A DNA stretch of 6,603 nucleotides, taken from Clostridia bacterium (lineage in GTDB: Bacteria; Bacillota; Sulfobacillia; SLMV01). Each line of letters opens with the position of its first letter. The stretch's first letter is position 1. Positions 1 through 6,114 of this stretch are shown here, one piece after another. Under the pieces are notes generated by a model that was not told the DNA's origin, did not search any database, and was given only the letters and a program-made list of their open reading frames with translations. The position numbers and the translations under genes were made by a program. The DNA lies in NCBI GenBank assembly GCA_007136565.1, contig SLGS01000136.1:1-6603 (forward strand), read 5' to 3'.

Positions 1-37
1 CGACGATGACGGCATTGGTGATGATTAGATCGGGCAT
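1..37 (-). CDS. N-terminus of an amidohydrolase-like protein (partial)
   Basis: Only the first 12 codons are in the window; the gene continues past the left edge. The minus-strand ATG at 37-35 opens a frame reading MPDLIITNAVIV. An SD-like AAGGGAG lies at 50-44, six bases upstream, so the start is well supported. A short 'DLIITNAVIV' strand at the extreme N-terminus is typical of the amidohydrolase superfamily (dihydropyrimidinase, dihydroorotase-like and N-acyl-D-amino-acid deacylase proteins), where the small beta-sandwich begins this way. The match rests on 12 residues, so the family is a suggestion and the substrate cannot be given. The gene reads in the same direction as the MATE gene, which ends 90 bp upstream, so the two may be co-transcribed. 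Confidence 0.5.
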   Translation of the reverse strand, partial: MPDLIITNAVIV

Positions 38-113
38 ATCTCGCTCCCTTCGCAGGCGAAGCTTTCATCAATCCGTGAACAGTCTCGACTTAGACGCCCG
101 GGACGGATAACCT

Positions 114-127
114 TCCCCGTGCGGGGA
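114..127 (-). terminator. Short hairpin directly after the MATE stop codon (weak terminator candidate)
   Basis: Bases 114-118 (TCCCC) pair with 123-127 (GGGGA) around a four-base loop. On the minus strand the hairpin starts at the base after the MATE stop codon (130-128). It is GC-rich but no T-run follows (the next bases are AGGTTATCCG), so it is not a classical intrinsic terminator. It may protect the 3' end of the mRNA, or be chance. Confidence 0.25.
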
Positions 128-1579
128 TCAGACGCGGATGCCCTTCCACGCTCCACCGGCGAAACGCCTGCGGGTCAAAAGGGATCGGAGCAGCTGGTCG
201 GCGACGAGCCCGATCCACGCCCCGGGAACGCCCAATCCCAAGGTGACACCCAGGGTGTACGCCGTACCCAGGCGGACGCCCCAGATCCCGAGGGCGGTGC
301 TGATCATGACGAAACGGGTGTCTCCGGCCCCGCGAAGCGAACCGGCCATGGTGAAGCTGATGGCGCAGAAGGGTTGGGCCAGGGCGAGGATTCGCAATGC
401 AATCCCACCGAGGGCGATCACCTCCGGGTCGTCGGTGTACAGGTGGACCACTGAGGGTCCGAAGGCGAACAGTAGTATCCCCATGATGCTCATCGAGATC
501 ACAGCCACGCGAGATGTCATGAAACCCGCCCGTTCCGCCCACAGCGGACGGCGGGCGCCCAGGTGTTGTCCGACCAGGGTGGTTGCGGCGACCGAAAAGC
601 CGAATCCGGGCATGATGGACAGGGATTCGATGTTCATGGCGATCTGGTGGGCAGCCATGGCGGAGGTTCCCATGCCGGCGACGGTACGCACGAAGATGAG
701 CTGACCGCTGCGCATTATGATCTGTTCCATGGCGGCGGGGAAACCCACGCGGGCTATCCTTCGGATAACCTCCCGGTCGAATCCAGCCCGAAATGATCCG
801 CTCCAGGAGAGTACCGTCCTATTCTTGCTGATCACCCAGGCCAGGGCCAACACGGTGAACACCCGGCTCAAGATGGTGCCCGTCGCGGCGCCCATTACCT
901 CGAGGCGGGGGAATCCGAAGGCTCCGAAGATGAAAAGGTAGTTGAATACGACGTTGAGGATGTTCGCGACCCCGCGGACGATCATGGGGGTCCTGGTGTC
1001 ACCCGCTCCGCGAAGCGCCGCGATCAGGATGATCGTCAGGGCGGTGAAGATGAGCCCCCCGACTATGACGCGGAAATATCCCAAGGATGGAGTGTAGACT
1101 TCCGGCTCGGCTCCCATGAATTGGATCACCCGAGGGCCTAGAACCGTGAAGATCGCCGAAGCCATTATCCCGAGGCTAACGGCCAACAAGACCGATTGCC
1201 TCAGTACGTGTCCCGTGGATGCGCGATCTCCCGCTCCGGTCATCCTGGCTATGATTGCCGTGGTACCCACCGCCAGGGCTTGGAATACCGCCATTATGAA
1301 GAAGAAAGGTTGATTTGCTATGCCCACGGCGGCTATCGCCCACGGGCCCAGCTGCCCCACCATGAGCATATCCACTATCTGGGTGACGGTCATAAGAATC
1401 ATCTCTGTAATGGCGGGCCAGGCGAGGTTGAATATTCCCGACCGGATGATTTCCTCGTCGGGGAGTTCCGTCGACTTGTCCGGGGGGATCGGTATTGGCC
1501 GACCGGCGGGGGAGGGACCCGGAAAGCCCGGGCGCCCCTTGGGGGTGGAAGTATCGGACCCGGTACCGTTTGTTAGCAA
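128..1579 (-). CDS. MATE-family multidrug/sodium efflux transporter
   Basis: This 483-residue inner-membrane protein is predicted to export organic cations or drugs in exchange for Na+ or H+. After a hydrophilic, proline-rich N-terminal tail (about residues 1-45), about twelve hydrophobic segments run to the C-terminus. The diagnostic feature is the internal duplication: the motif LRGAGDTR occurs at residues 189-196 and again, identically, at 415-422, at equivalent places in the two six-helix halves. 'QIVDMLMVGQLG' (67-78) is the usual MATE helix-1 region. Length is normal for the family (about 450-480) apart from the tail. The start is TTG at 1579-1577 after a G-rich stretch (GGGGGG about seven bases upstream). 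It is the first start codon after the upstream in-frame stop, and no ATG, GTG or TTG follows in frame until Met60, which would delete part of helix 1. The subfamily (NorM or DinF-like) and substrate cannot be told. Confidence 0.93.
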   Translation of the reverse strand: MLTNGTGSDTSTPKGRPGFPGPSPAGRPIPIPPDKSTELPDEEIIRSGIFNLAWPAITEMILMTVTQIVDMLMVGQLGPWAIAAVGIANQPFFFIMAVFQALAVGTTAIIARMTGAGDRASTGHVLRQSVLLAVSLGIMASAIFTVLGPRVIQFMGAEPEVYTPSLGYFRVIVGGLIFTALTIILIAALRGAGDTRTPMIVRGVANILNVVFNYLFIFGAFGFPRLEVMGAATGTILSRVFTVLALAWVISKNRTVLSWSGSFRAGFDREVIRRIARVGFPAAMEQIIMRSGQLIFVRTVAGMGTSAMAAHQIAMNIESLSIMPGFGFSVAATTLVGQHLGARRPLWAERAGFMTSRVAVISMSIMGILLFAFGPSVVHLYTDDPEVIALGGIALRILALAQPFCAISFTMAGSLRGAGDTRFVMISTALGIWGVRLGTAYTLGVTLGLGVPGAWIGLVADQLLRSLLTRRRFAGGAWKGIRV

Positions 1580-1601
1580 GATGCCGCCCCCCAGTCGAAG
1601 G

Positions 1602-1640
1602 ATAGGGCAATTCTAGCACCGGCGGCGGAGATAGTCTATC
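1602..1640 (-). promoter_or_regulatory. Candidate sigma-70 promoter for the MATE gene with overlapping dyad
   Basis: On the minus strand a -35-like TAGACT (1638-1633, 4 of 6 matches to TTGACA) and a -10-like TAGAAT (1615-1610, 5 of 6 matches to TATAAT) are separated by exactly 17 bp. Transcription would begin near 1602, leaving a leader of about 22 nt before the TTG start at 1579. The -35 element lies inside a perfect dyad, GATAG-T-CTATC (1630-1640), which could be a repressor site. The -35 match is modest, so this is a candidate only. Confidence 0.35.
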
Positions 1641-1812
1641 CCTTCGTGACTCGAGATGTTTTCTTCCGCATCTCCGGGGTATGGTCCGCATGGGTGCACT
1701 CCGGGGGAATATCGGGGCACCCGGCGCGACTTGGGCGGACGCGAGGAGGTTTAGCCGGGGGAGCTGACGAACACGTCGTTGGGCCGTCGACTATCGGATG
1801 AGGTGACGAATA

Positions 1813-2511
1813 ATGAGCGCAATAGGTATCGCCACGGTCGGACAATCCCCGCGGGATGATGTGGTGCCGCAGATGCGCAGAATTTGGGGCGAAGAGATAC
1901 CCGTGGTGGAACGCGGGGCCTTGGACGCCTTCGACTCATCTGATCTCGATGAGCTAGTGGCCCGCGGCGATACGATTCTCGTATCCCGGCTCAGGGATGG
2001 AAGTGAGATCCGCCTCGATGCCCATGGGGCGGAATCGCTCCTGCAGCGGGCGGCGGAATACCTGTCCGAGGCGGGATGTGATCCCATCATAATCTTGTGC
2101 ACCGGGAGTAGCCCGGTGACAATCCCCGGGGTGCGCACCGTACTGCCCCGGGAACTGTATCCCCGCATCCTTCGAGGCCTCACCCGTGGACCCATCGGCG
2201 TCATGGTCCCGGCGGCAACACAGCAGTCCGCTGCCCTCGAGTTGTTCGGTGATCACTTCGAACGCGTCGTGACCGCGCACGCTTCTCCGTACGATTTCCC
2301 GCGGGATCGCACCGCGTTTTTCGAGGCCGCGGCTCGCTTCCGGGGATCGGGCGTCGATTTGATAGGCATGAACTGCCTGGGTTACGGGGAGGATATGGCG
2401 GCTTTCGTCGCCGAGCATTCGGGTATTCCCTGTGTGCCGGCCTCGTCGGCCGTCGCCCATTCGGTATCACTCCTCGCGGACCGCGACCGGTTCGCGGGAA
2501 CGGAGGGATAG
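1813..2511 (+). CDS. AroM-family protein (Asp/Glu racemase-like fold)
   Basis: This 232-residue soluble protein belongs to the AroM family, named after an E. coli gene next to aroL whose biochemical role is not established. Evidence is the N-terminal 'IGIATVGQSPRDDVVPQM' (4-21), the 'TILVSRLRDGSEI' strand-turn (54-66) and 'MNCLGYGEDM' (186-195). The family resembles the aspartate/glutamate/hydantoin racemase superfamily, whose active site uses one cysteine from each half. Here Cys96 (ILCTG) and Cys188 (NCLGY) follow core strands in matching places. That suggests, but does not show, racemase-like or lyase-like chemistry. The ATG at 1813 follows GAGGTGA (1800-1806) with six bases between, a strong SD. 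The next gene starts three bases after its stop, so the two are almost certainly co-transcribed and probably translationally coupled. This hints at a role in amino-acid or peptide catabolism. Confidence 0.85.
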   Translation: MSAIGIATVGQSPRDDVVPQMRRIWGEEIPVVERGALDAFDSSDLDELVARGDTILVSRLRDGSEIRLDAHGAESLLQRAAEYLSEAGCDPIIILCTGSSPVTIPGVRTVLPRELYPRILRGLTRGPIGVMVPAATQQSAALELFGDHFERVVTAHASPYDFPRDRTAFFEAAARFRGSGVDLIGMNCLGYGEDMAAFVAEHSGIPCVPASSAVAHSVSLLADRDRFAGTEG

Positions 2512-2514
2512 ACT

Positions 2515-3603
2515 TTGGCTGAATTGGAAAGAGAACAACGGATCAAGATGATGGAGGAACTTACCCAGGCTCCGGGTGTACCCGGTTTCGAGGGGGCCGT
2601 GGCCGACGTCATGTCGTCATGGATGGGTGACCTGGCCGAACCCACCTACGACGGACTCGGAAGCGTCATCTTCGAGATGAAGGGTAGGTCCGACGGCCCG
2701 CGCATCATGTTGGCCGGGCACATGGACGAGGTCGGCTTCATGGTGTCCAGGGTGACCCCCGAGGGATTCTTGAAGTTCCAGCCCCTGGGCGGATGGTGGG
2801 ACCAGGTGCTCCTCGGTCACCGCGTGGTGGTCAAGGCTGCCGGGGGGGATCACGTAGGGGTGATCGGATCCAAGCCCCCGCACATCCTCGAGCAAAAGGA
2901 GCGCGACAAGGTCGTCAAGGCCAAGGATATGTTCATCGATGTGGGCGCAAGGAATGAAGAGGATGCCCGGGACAACATGGGTATTCGCGTCGGCGATCCG
3001 GTCGTTCCCCAAAGCCCCTTCTCCCGGATGGGCGACGGGGACTTGCTGTTGAGCAAGGCCTGGGACGACAGGGTTGGCTGTGCACTGATAGTGGATCTCT
3101 TCCACCGCCTATCCGACGGGGATTTCCCGGGCACGCTCGTCGGGGTCGGGACGACCCAGGAAGAGATCGGCCTACGGGGGGCGCACACCAGCGTCGAAAA
3201 AGTAAATCCCGATGTCGGGATCGCCCTCGAAGTAAGCATCGCGGGAGACGTTCCCGGCGGGGACAAGGACAAGGCCGGCGACGAACTCAGGGGTGGTCCT
3301 TCCCTGCTCGTTTTCGATAAGAGCATGATCCCGAACCTGGCACTCAGGAACCTGGTTATCGATCTGGCCCGCGAAAAGGACATTCCCCTGCAGGTTTCGC
3401 TGATGGGCGGAGGGGCCACCGACGCGGGCAAGATGCACCTGCACGCCGGCGGAGTTCCCAGCGTCGTGCTCGGCGTCCCGACGCGATATATTCACGCCCA
3501 GGCGGGGATTCTCTCCGTAGAAGACTACGAGCAGACCCTGGACTTATTGACCGAGTTGATCCGGGCCCTGGATGCGGAGCGGGTATCGAAGTTTACCCGC
3601 TGA
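2515..3603 (+). CDS. M42-family metallo-aminopeptidase (TET/FrvX type)
   Basis: This 362-residue cytoplasmic peptidase belongs to the M42 family of di-metal aminopeptidases, which usually form large tetrahedral complexes that degrade short peptides. The catalytic set is readable: His69 and Asp71 in AGHMDEVGF; bridging Asp184 in AWDDRVG; catalytic base Glu216 and metal ligand Glu217 in TTQEEIGLRGA; and metal ligand His327 in PTRYIHA. Spacing matches archaeal TET peptidases closely (from memory). The ligand that is Asp in those enzymes aligns with Glu239 (ALEVSIAGDVPG), a conservative change. GGGATDAG (298-305) is the usual substrate-site loop. Length is normal. The start is TTG at 2515, with GGAGGG at 2502-2507 seven bases upstream, partly inside the end of the AroM-family gene. 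An M42 enzyme beside AroM and tdh points to peptide use. Some M42 relatives were once misnamed endoglucanases; nothing here supports a glycosidase role. Confidence 0.95.
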   Translation: MAELEREQRIKMMEELTQAPGVPGFEGAVADVMSSWMGDLAEPTYDGLGSVIFEMKGRSDGPRIMLAGHMDEVGFMVSRVTPEGFLKFQPLGGWWDQVLLGHRVVVKAAGGDHVGVIGSKPPHILEQKERDKVVKAKDMFIDVGARNEEDARDNMGIRVGDPVVPQSPFSRMGDGDLLLSKAWDDRVGCALIVDLFHRLSDGDFPGTLVGVGTTQEEIGLRGAHTSVEKVNPDVGIALEVSIAGDVPGGDKDKAGDELRGGPSLLVFDKSMIPNLALRNLVIDLAREKDIPLQVSLMGGGATDAGKMHLHAGGVPSVVLGVPTRYIHAQAGILSVEDYEQTLDLLTELIRALDAERVSKFTR

Positions 3604-3643
3604 TGGGTACCGATATAGTGCGAGAAAGGGAGGAGATGCTTCG

Positions 3644-4684
3644 GTGCAAGGCAAGATGAGAGCATTGGTGAAGACGGAACGCGCACCGGGATTGACCCTG
3701 CAGGAGGTGGATATACCCTCGGTGGGGCCGAATGACGCCCTGGTGAAGGTTGCCGCTACCTCCATTTGCGGGACCGATTATCACATCTATTCCTGGGACG
3801 AGTGGTCCCAGGGGCGGATAAATCCGCCCCTGATAGCGGGACACGAGTTCGCCGGGGAGGTCGTCGAGATCGGCGATAACGTCGACATCGTCAAGACCGG
3901 GGACATGGTGTCCGCGGAAACGCACATCGTTTGCCACACCTGTCCGCAGTGTCGGATAGGAGAGCTTCACACCTGCATCAATACCAGCATAATCGGAGTG
4001 GACGTGGATGGGTGTTTCGCCGAGTACGTGTCCATCCCGGCCTACAACCTATGGGTAAACGATCCCGACCTGGATCCGGCCGTCGCCTCGGCCCAAGAGC
4101 CCCTCGGGAACGCGGTGCACACCGCCCTTGCCGGGCCCGTGGCCGCCCAAAGGATCGCGGTGACGGGGGCCGGACCGATAGGGCTGATGAGCATACCCGT
4201 CCTCAAGAAGACCGGCGCACAGCTGGTTATCGTAACGGAGGTCAACGAGTTCCGCCTGAATCTCGCTCGGGAACTGGGTGCGGACATCGCGATCAATCCC
4301 GCCGAAGAGGATCCGGTGGCGGCCGCCATGGAAGCGACCGATGGATTGGGCGTGGACGGTGTCCTGGAGATGTCCGGTAATCCCCAGGCGATCAACCAGG
4401 GTCTCAAGATGCTGCGACCCGGCGGGCGCATGAGCGTCCTGGGTGTTCCCTCGGGCAGGGAAGTCACCGTGGACATGGCGAACGATATCGTCTTCGCCGG
4501 AGTCAAGATGGAGGGTATAGCCGGACGGAAGATGTGGGAGACTTGGTACCAGACCGCCGGACTCTTGGCGGCGGGCTTGGACATAGAGCCCATAATCACT
4601 CACCGCATGCCCCTGGAAGACTTCGAAAAGGGTATGGACCTCATGGCTTCGGGAGACTGCGGAAAAGTAGTGCTGATTCCCTGA
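3644..4684 (+). CDS. tdh: L-threonine 3-dehydrogenase (zinc-dependent, MDR family)
   Basis: It oxidises L-threonine with NAD+ to 2-amino-3-oxobutyrate, which glycine C-acetyltransferase (Kbl) normally cleaves to glycine and acetyl-CoA; no kbl is in view. The 346 residues match the usual length (about 341-348). Catalytic zinc residues are Cys42 (SICGTDYHIY), His67 and Glu68 (AGHEFAGE). The structural zinc site is Cys97, Cys100, Cys103 and Cys111. The TDH-typical QEPLGNAVHTAL spans 151-162, the Rossmann motif GAGPIG 175-180, and 'WETWYQTAGLL' lies near 298-308. Glu199 after the second Rossmann strand fits NAD+ rather than NADP+. The frame is open back to 3572, inside the M42 gene. GTG at 3644 is chosen because GGGAGGAG (3628-3635) sits eight bases before it; ATG at 3656 is the alternative but is 20 bases from the SD. 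A related polyol dehydrogenase is less likely given the TDH motifs. Confidence 0.93.
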   Translation: MQGKMRALVKTERAPGLTLQEVDIPSVGPNDALVKVAATSICGTDYHIYSWDEWSQGRINPPLIAGHEFAGEVVEIGDNVDIVKTGDMVSAETHIVCHTCPQCRIGELHTCINTSIIGVDVDGCFAEYVSIPAYNLWVNDPDLDPAVASAQEPLGNAVHTALAGPVAAQRIAVTGAGPIGLMSIPVLKKTGAQLVIVTEVNEFRLNLARELGADIAINPAEEDPVAAAMEATDGLGVDGVLEMSGNPQAINQGLKMLRPGGRMSVLGVPSGREVTVDMANDIVFAGVKMEGIAGRKMWETWYQTAGLLAAGLDIEPIITHRMPLEDFEKGMDLMASGDCGKVVLIP

Positions 4685-4699
4685 TAGCCCATTTGCTCC

Positions 4700-4750
4700 C
4701 CGGGGGTTACTTCGGATATCATTCGATACGATTTCGAAGCCAACCCCCGG
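4700..4750 (+). promoter_or_regulatory. Long imperfect hairpin between tdh and minC covering part of the minC SD
   Basis: Bases 4700-4708 (CCGGGGGTT) are the exact complement of 4742-4750 (AACCCCCGG), a 9-bp GC-rich stem. Inside it, after a small asymmetric internal loop, 4710-4714 (CTTCG) pairs with 4735-4739 (CGAAG), extendable by a G-U and an A-U pair. The last two G of the 3' arm are the first two bases of the minC SD GGAGG (4749-4753). The fold would partly hide the ribosome-binding site. No T-run follows, so a plain intrinsic terminator is unlikely. A translational control element or a processing/stability hairpin are the alternatives. Confidence 0.45.
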
Positions 4751-4764
4751 AGGTGTCTCTCCCC

Positions 4765-5409
4765 ATGATAAAGATCAAGGGTACGTCTAGCGGATTGCGA
4801 ATGATATTGGATTCCGTATTGGTTCAGCGCGGACCCGAGGAAGTGGAAATCGCCATCCGCGAGCGCCTCCAGTCGGCCGCGGGTTTCCTCGAATCCGCGG
4901 ACCTCAGAGTTGAAATCGCCTCGTCAAGACTGGATCCGGAGATGGTGAACGCGATCTTGCGGGGAACCGGTTCCGCGGAGGATGTGAGGTTGCTCTCCAT
5001 TTCCACCCACGACGGGAATGTCGAAGCGGAGTCATCTCCTCAAACGGAATTCCATTTCGGCAATATCCGAAGTGGTCAGACGGTGTCTGCGCCCTCAACC
5101 CTCGTCGTCCTCGGGAACGTAAACCCCGGGGGACGGGCTGTGGCCGTGGGGGACCTTTACGTCACGGGATCCTTGGGTGGGTTCGGCGTCGCCGGGGCCG
5201 AGGGAGACGCTTCCCGGATCATCTACGCCGGGAAGATGGATCCCCTGCAGATTCGCATCGGGGAAGCCATGGCGCGCGGAGGAGAGAGTTCTGATTCCCT
5301 CGAGGCGGAGTGCGCCGCGGTGGACGAGGGAAGGATAGCGATATTCCCGGCCGCCGAGGTAATCGGGCGCCGTTCCCACGGGTTTTCCCCGGGAACGGCG
5401 GATCAGTGA
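4765..5409 (+). CDS. minC: Septum site-determining protein MinC
   Basis: MinC, carried to the membrane by MinD, antagonises FtsZ and blocks division away from mid-cell. This 214-residue protein has both expected parts. The N-terminal FtsZ-inhibiting domain begins IKIKGTSSGLRM and runs to about residue 80. After a short linker (about 81-97) comes the C-terminal beta-helical dimerisation and MinD-binding domain, with RSGQ (102-105), LVVLGNVNPGG (113-123), GDLYVTGSLGG (129-139) and AGAEGD (143-148). The family's usual Leu-Arg-Gly before the AG motif reads Leu-Gly-Gly (137-139), a departure near the MinD-binding face. The C-terminus has a tail of about 40 residues after the last conserved strand. 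The ATG at 4765 follows GGAGGTG (4749-4755) with nine bases between. The frame is open further upstream inside tdh but has no other good SD. minD and minE are absent, and the 3' end overlaps a convergent gene by 7 bp. Confidence 0.9.
   Translation: MIKIKGTSSGLRMILDSVLVQRGPEEVEIAIRERLQSAAGFLESADLRVEIASSRLDPEMVNAILRGTGSAEDVRLLSISTHDGNVEAESSPQTEFHFGNIRSGQTVSAPSTLVVLGNVNPGGRAVAVGDLYVTGSLGGFGVAGAEGDASRIIYAGKMDPLQIRIGEAMARGGESSDSLEAECAAVDEGRIAIFPAAEVIGRRSHGFSPGTADQ
5368..5400 (-). terminator. Perfect 10-bp inverted repeat at the minC / convergent-gene junction
   Basis: Bases 5368-5377 (CGCCGTTCCC) pair perfectly with 5391-5400 (GGGAACGGCG). The 13-nt interior can add a GGG-TTTT-CCC mini-stem. For the minus-strand 167-residue gene it begins two bases past the stop codon, the position of a transcription terminator. 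On the plus strand it lies within the last codons of minC. No T-run follows on either strand, so it is a U-less terminator or an mRNA 3'-end stabiliser at best. Shared use by both converging transcripts is inference. Confidence 0.5.
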
Positions 5410-5906
5410 GGATGCTCGTCCCGCAGTCGGCCAGCATAGTAGATATCGGTATCCTCGGGCACCAGGGGTCCCACCAGTACCGCCACCCTGGCGACGGGAC
5501 GACCCCATCCCGGGTTGGCCGTTAGGGTTTGCCAAGCGACGGTGTTTTCGCACTCGACGAAGCCCTCGACGAAGATGATCTCCGGATTCTCGCGATCTCC
5601 GGGATTCCCGGTTACCTCGGCCTTTGCCGTATCCAAGATCCCATAGTGCTCTAGGGCCAGGAAACTGGCCATCGCGTGGGCCAGGGGCGCCAGGGTCGGG
5701 CCCGATGCGACCAACCCCCCGAACTCGTAGCGCGACGCTTTCCGGGCCATCTCTCCCGCCAGTAGATTCACGGTGACCACGTCTCCGGCGAGATCGACTT
5801 CCAGCCGGTCGTCGTCTCGGCGGAGGGCCACAGTCCTCGAGATCCCCGCGCCGCATATCCGGACATCGGCGACCCGAGGGAGTTCGCGCCGTCGATCCAA
5901 ATCCAT
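5403..5906 (-). CDS. Uncharacterised 167-residue soluble protein
   Basis: I do not recognise a family. The frame shows ordinary amino-acid composition and codon use like its neighbours, unlike the arginine-rich overlapping frames. No signal peptide, membrane helix or cysteine cluster is visible. Residues 13-50 look beta-rich (VADVRICGAG, DDDRLEVDLAGDVVTVNLLA). A helical stretch follows (about 72-90, TLAPLAHAMASFLALEHYG), then an apparent alpha/beta half with EIIFVEGFVECENTVAW (109-125) and RVAVLVGPLV (140-149). The conserved-looking acidic run E114-GFVECE and GWGRP (133-137) could be functional. The ATG at 5906 directly abuts GGGGGAG, leaving no spacer; TTG two codons later (5900) would have a spacing of six and may be the true start. 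It converges on minC with a 7-bp overlap (5403-5409). Confidence 0.7.
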   Translation of the reverse strand: MDLDRRRELPRVADVRICGAGISRTVALRRDDDRLEVDLAGDVVTVNLLAGEMARKASRYEFGGLVASGPTLAPLAHAMASFLALEHYGILDTAKAEVTGNPGDRENPEIIFVEGFVECENTVAWQTLTANPGWGRPVARVAVLVGPLVPEDTDIYYAGRLRDEHPH

Positions 5907-6017
5907 CTCCCCCTTGAGTTTCGGTACATGCCGTCGTCGAACAACTATTCTCGGCCCGGCGATTAATTCCCCCGGACCGACTCCGGATAGCCGATCGCCC
6001 CTTTCTTGGAAGGAACC

Positions 6018-6089
6018 ATGACACCGTCGCTACGCCGCACTTTCGCTTCGATCTTTCGTCGCGCGGTATCCGCCACCTGCGGTGAATGA
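6018..6089 (+). CDS. Possible 23-codon leader or small ORF
   Basis: ATG at 6018 follows GGAAGG (6008-6013) with four bases between, slightly short. The frame reads MTPSLRRTFASIFRR and ends ATCGE before TGA at 6087-6089. The peptide is basic, with two Arg-Arg pairs spaced by a hydrophobic FASIF, so it could form an amphipathic helix. It precedes the palindrome and the small gene at 6273, the place of an upstream leader peptide. No run of a single regulatory amino acid is evident. A frame this short can arise by chance, hence the low confidence. Confidence 0.2.
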   Translation: MTPSLRRTFASIFRRAVSATCGE

Positions 6090-6114
6090 TCCACGCGGTC
6101 CGAGGAGGTTTCGC

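Noticed and set aside
1691..1723. GGGTGC / GCACCC inverted repeat in the MATE-AroM intergenic region.
   Set aside because: It has only six pairs with a 19-nt loop in GC-rich DNA, so it is not distinguishable from chance.
3572..3643. An upstream in-frame extension of threonine dehydrogenase.
   Set aside because: It would overlap the M42 gene by 32 bp and add 24 residues absent from the family. The SD at 3628-3635 fits the GTG at 3644.
3636..3659. A seven-codon ORF whose TGA overlaps the ATG at 3656.
   Set aside because: Its ATG touches the SD with no spacer, so initiation there is unlikely; it is best seen as chance.
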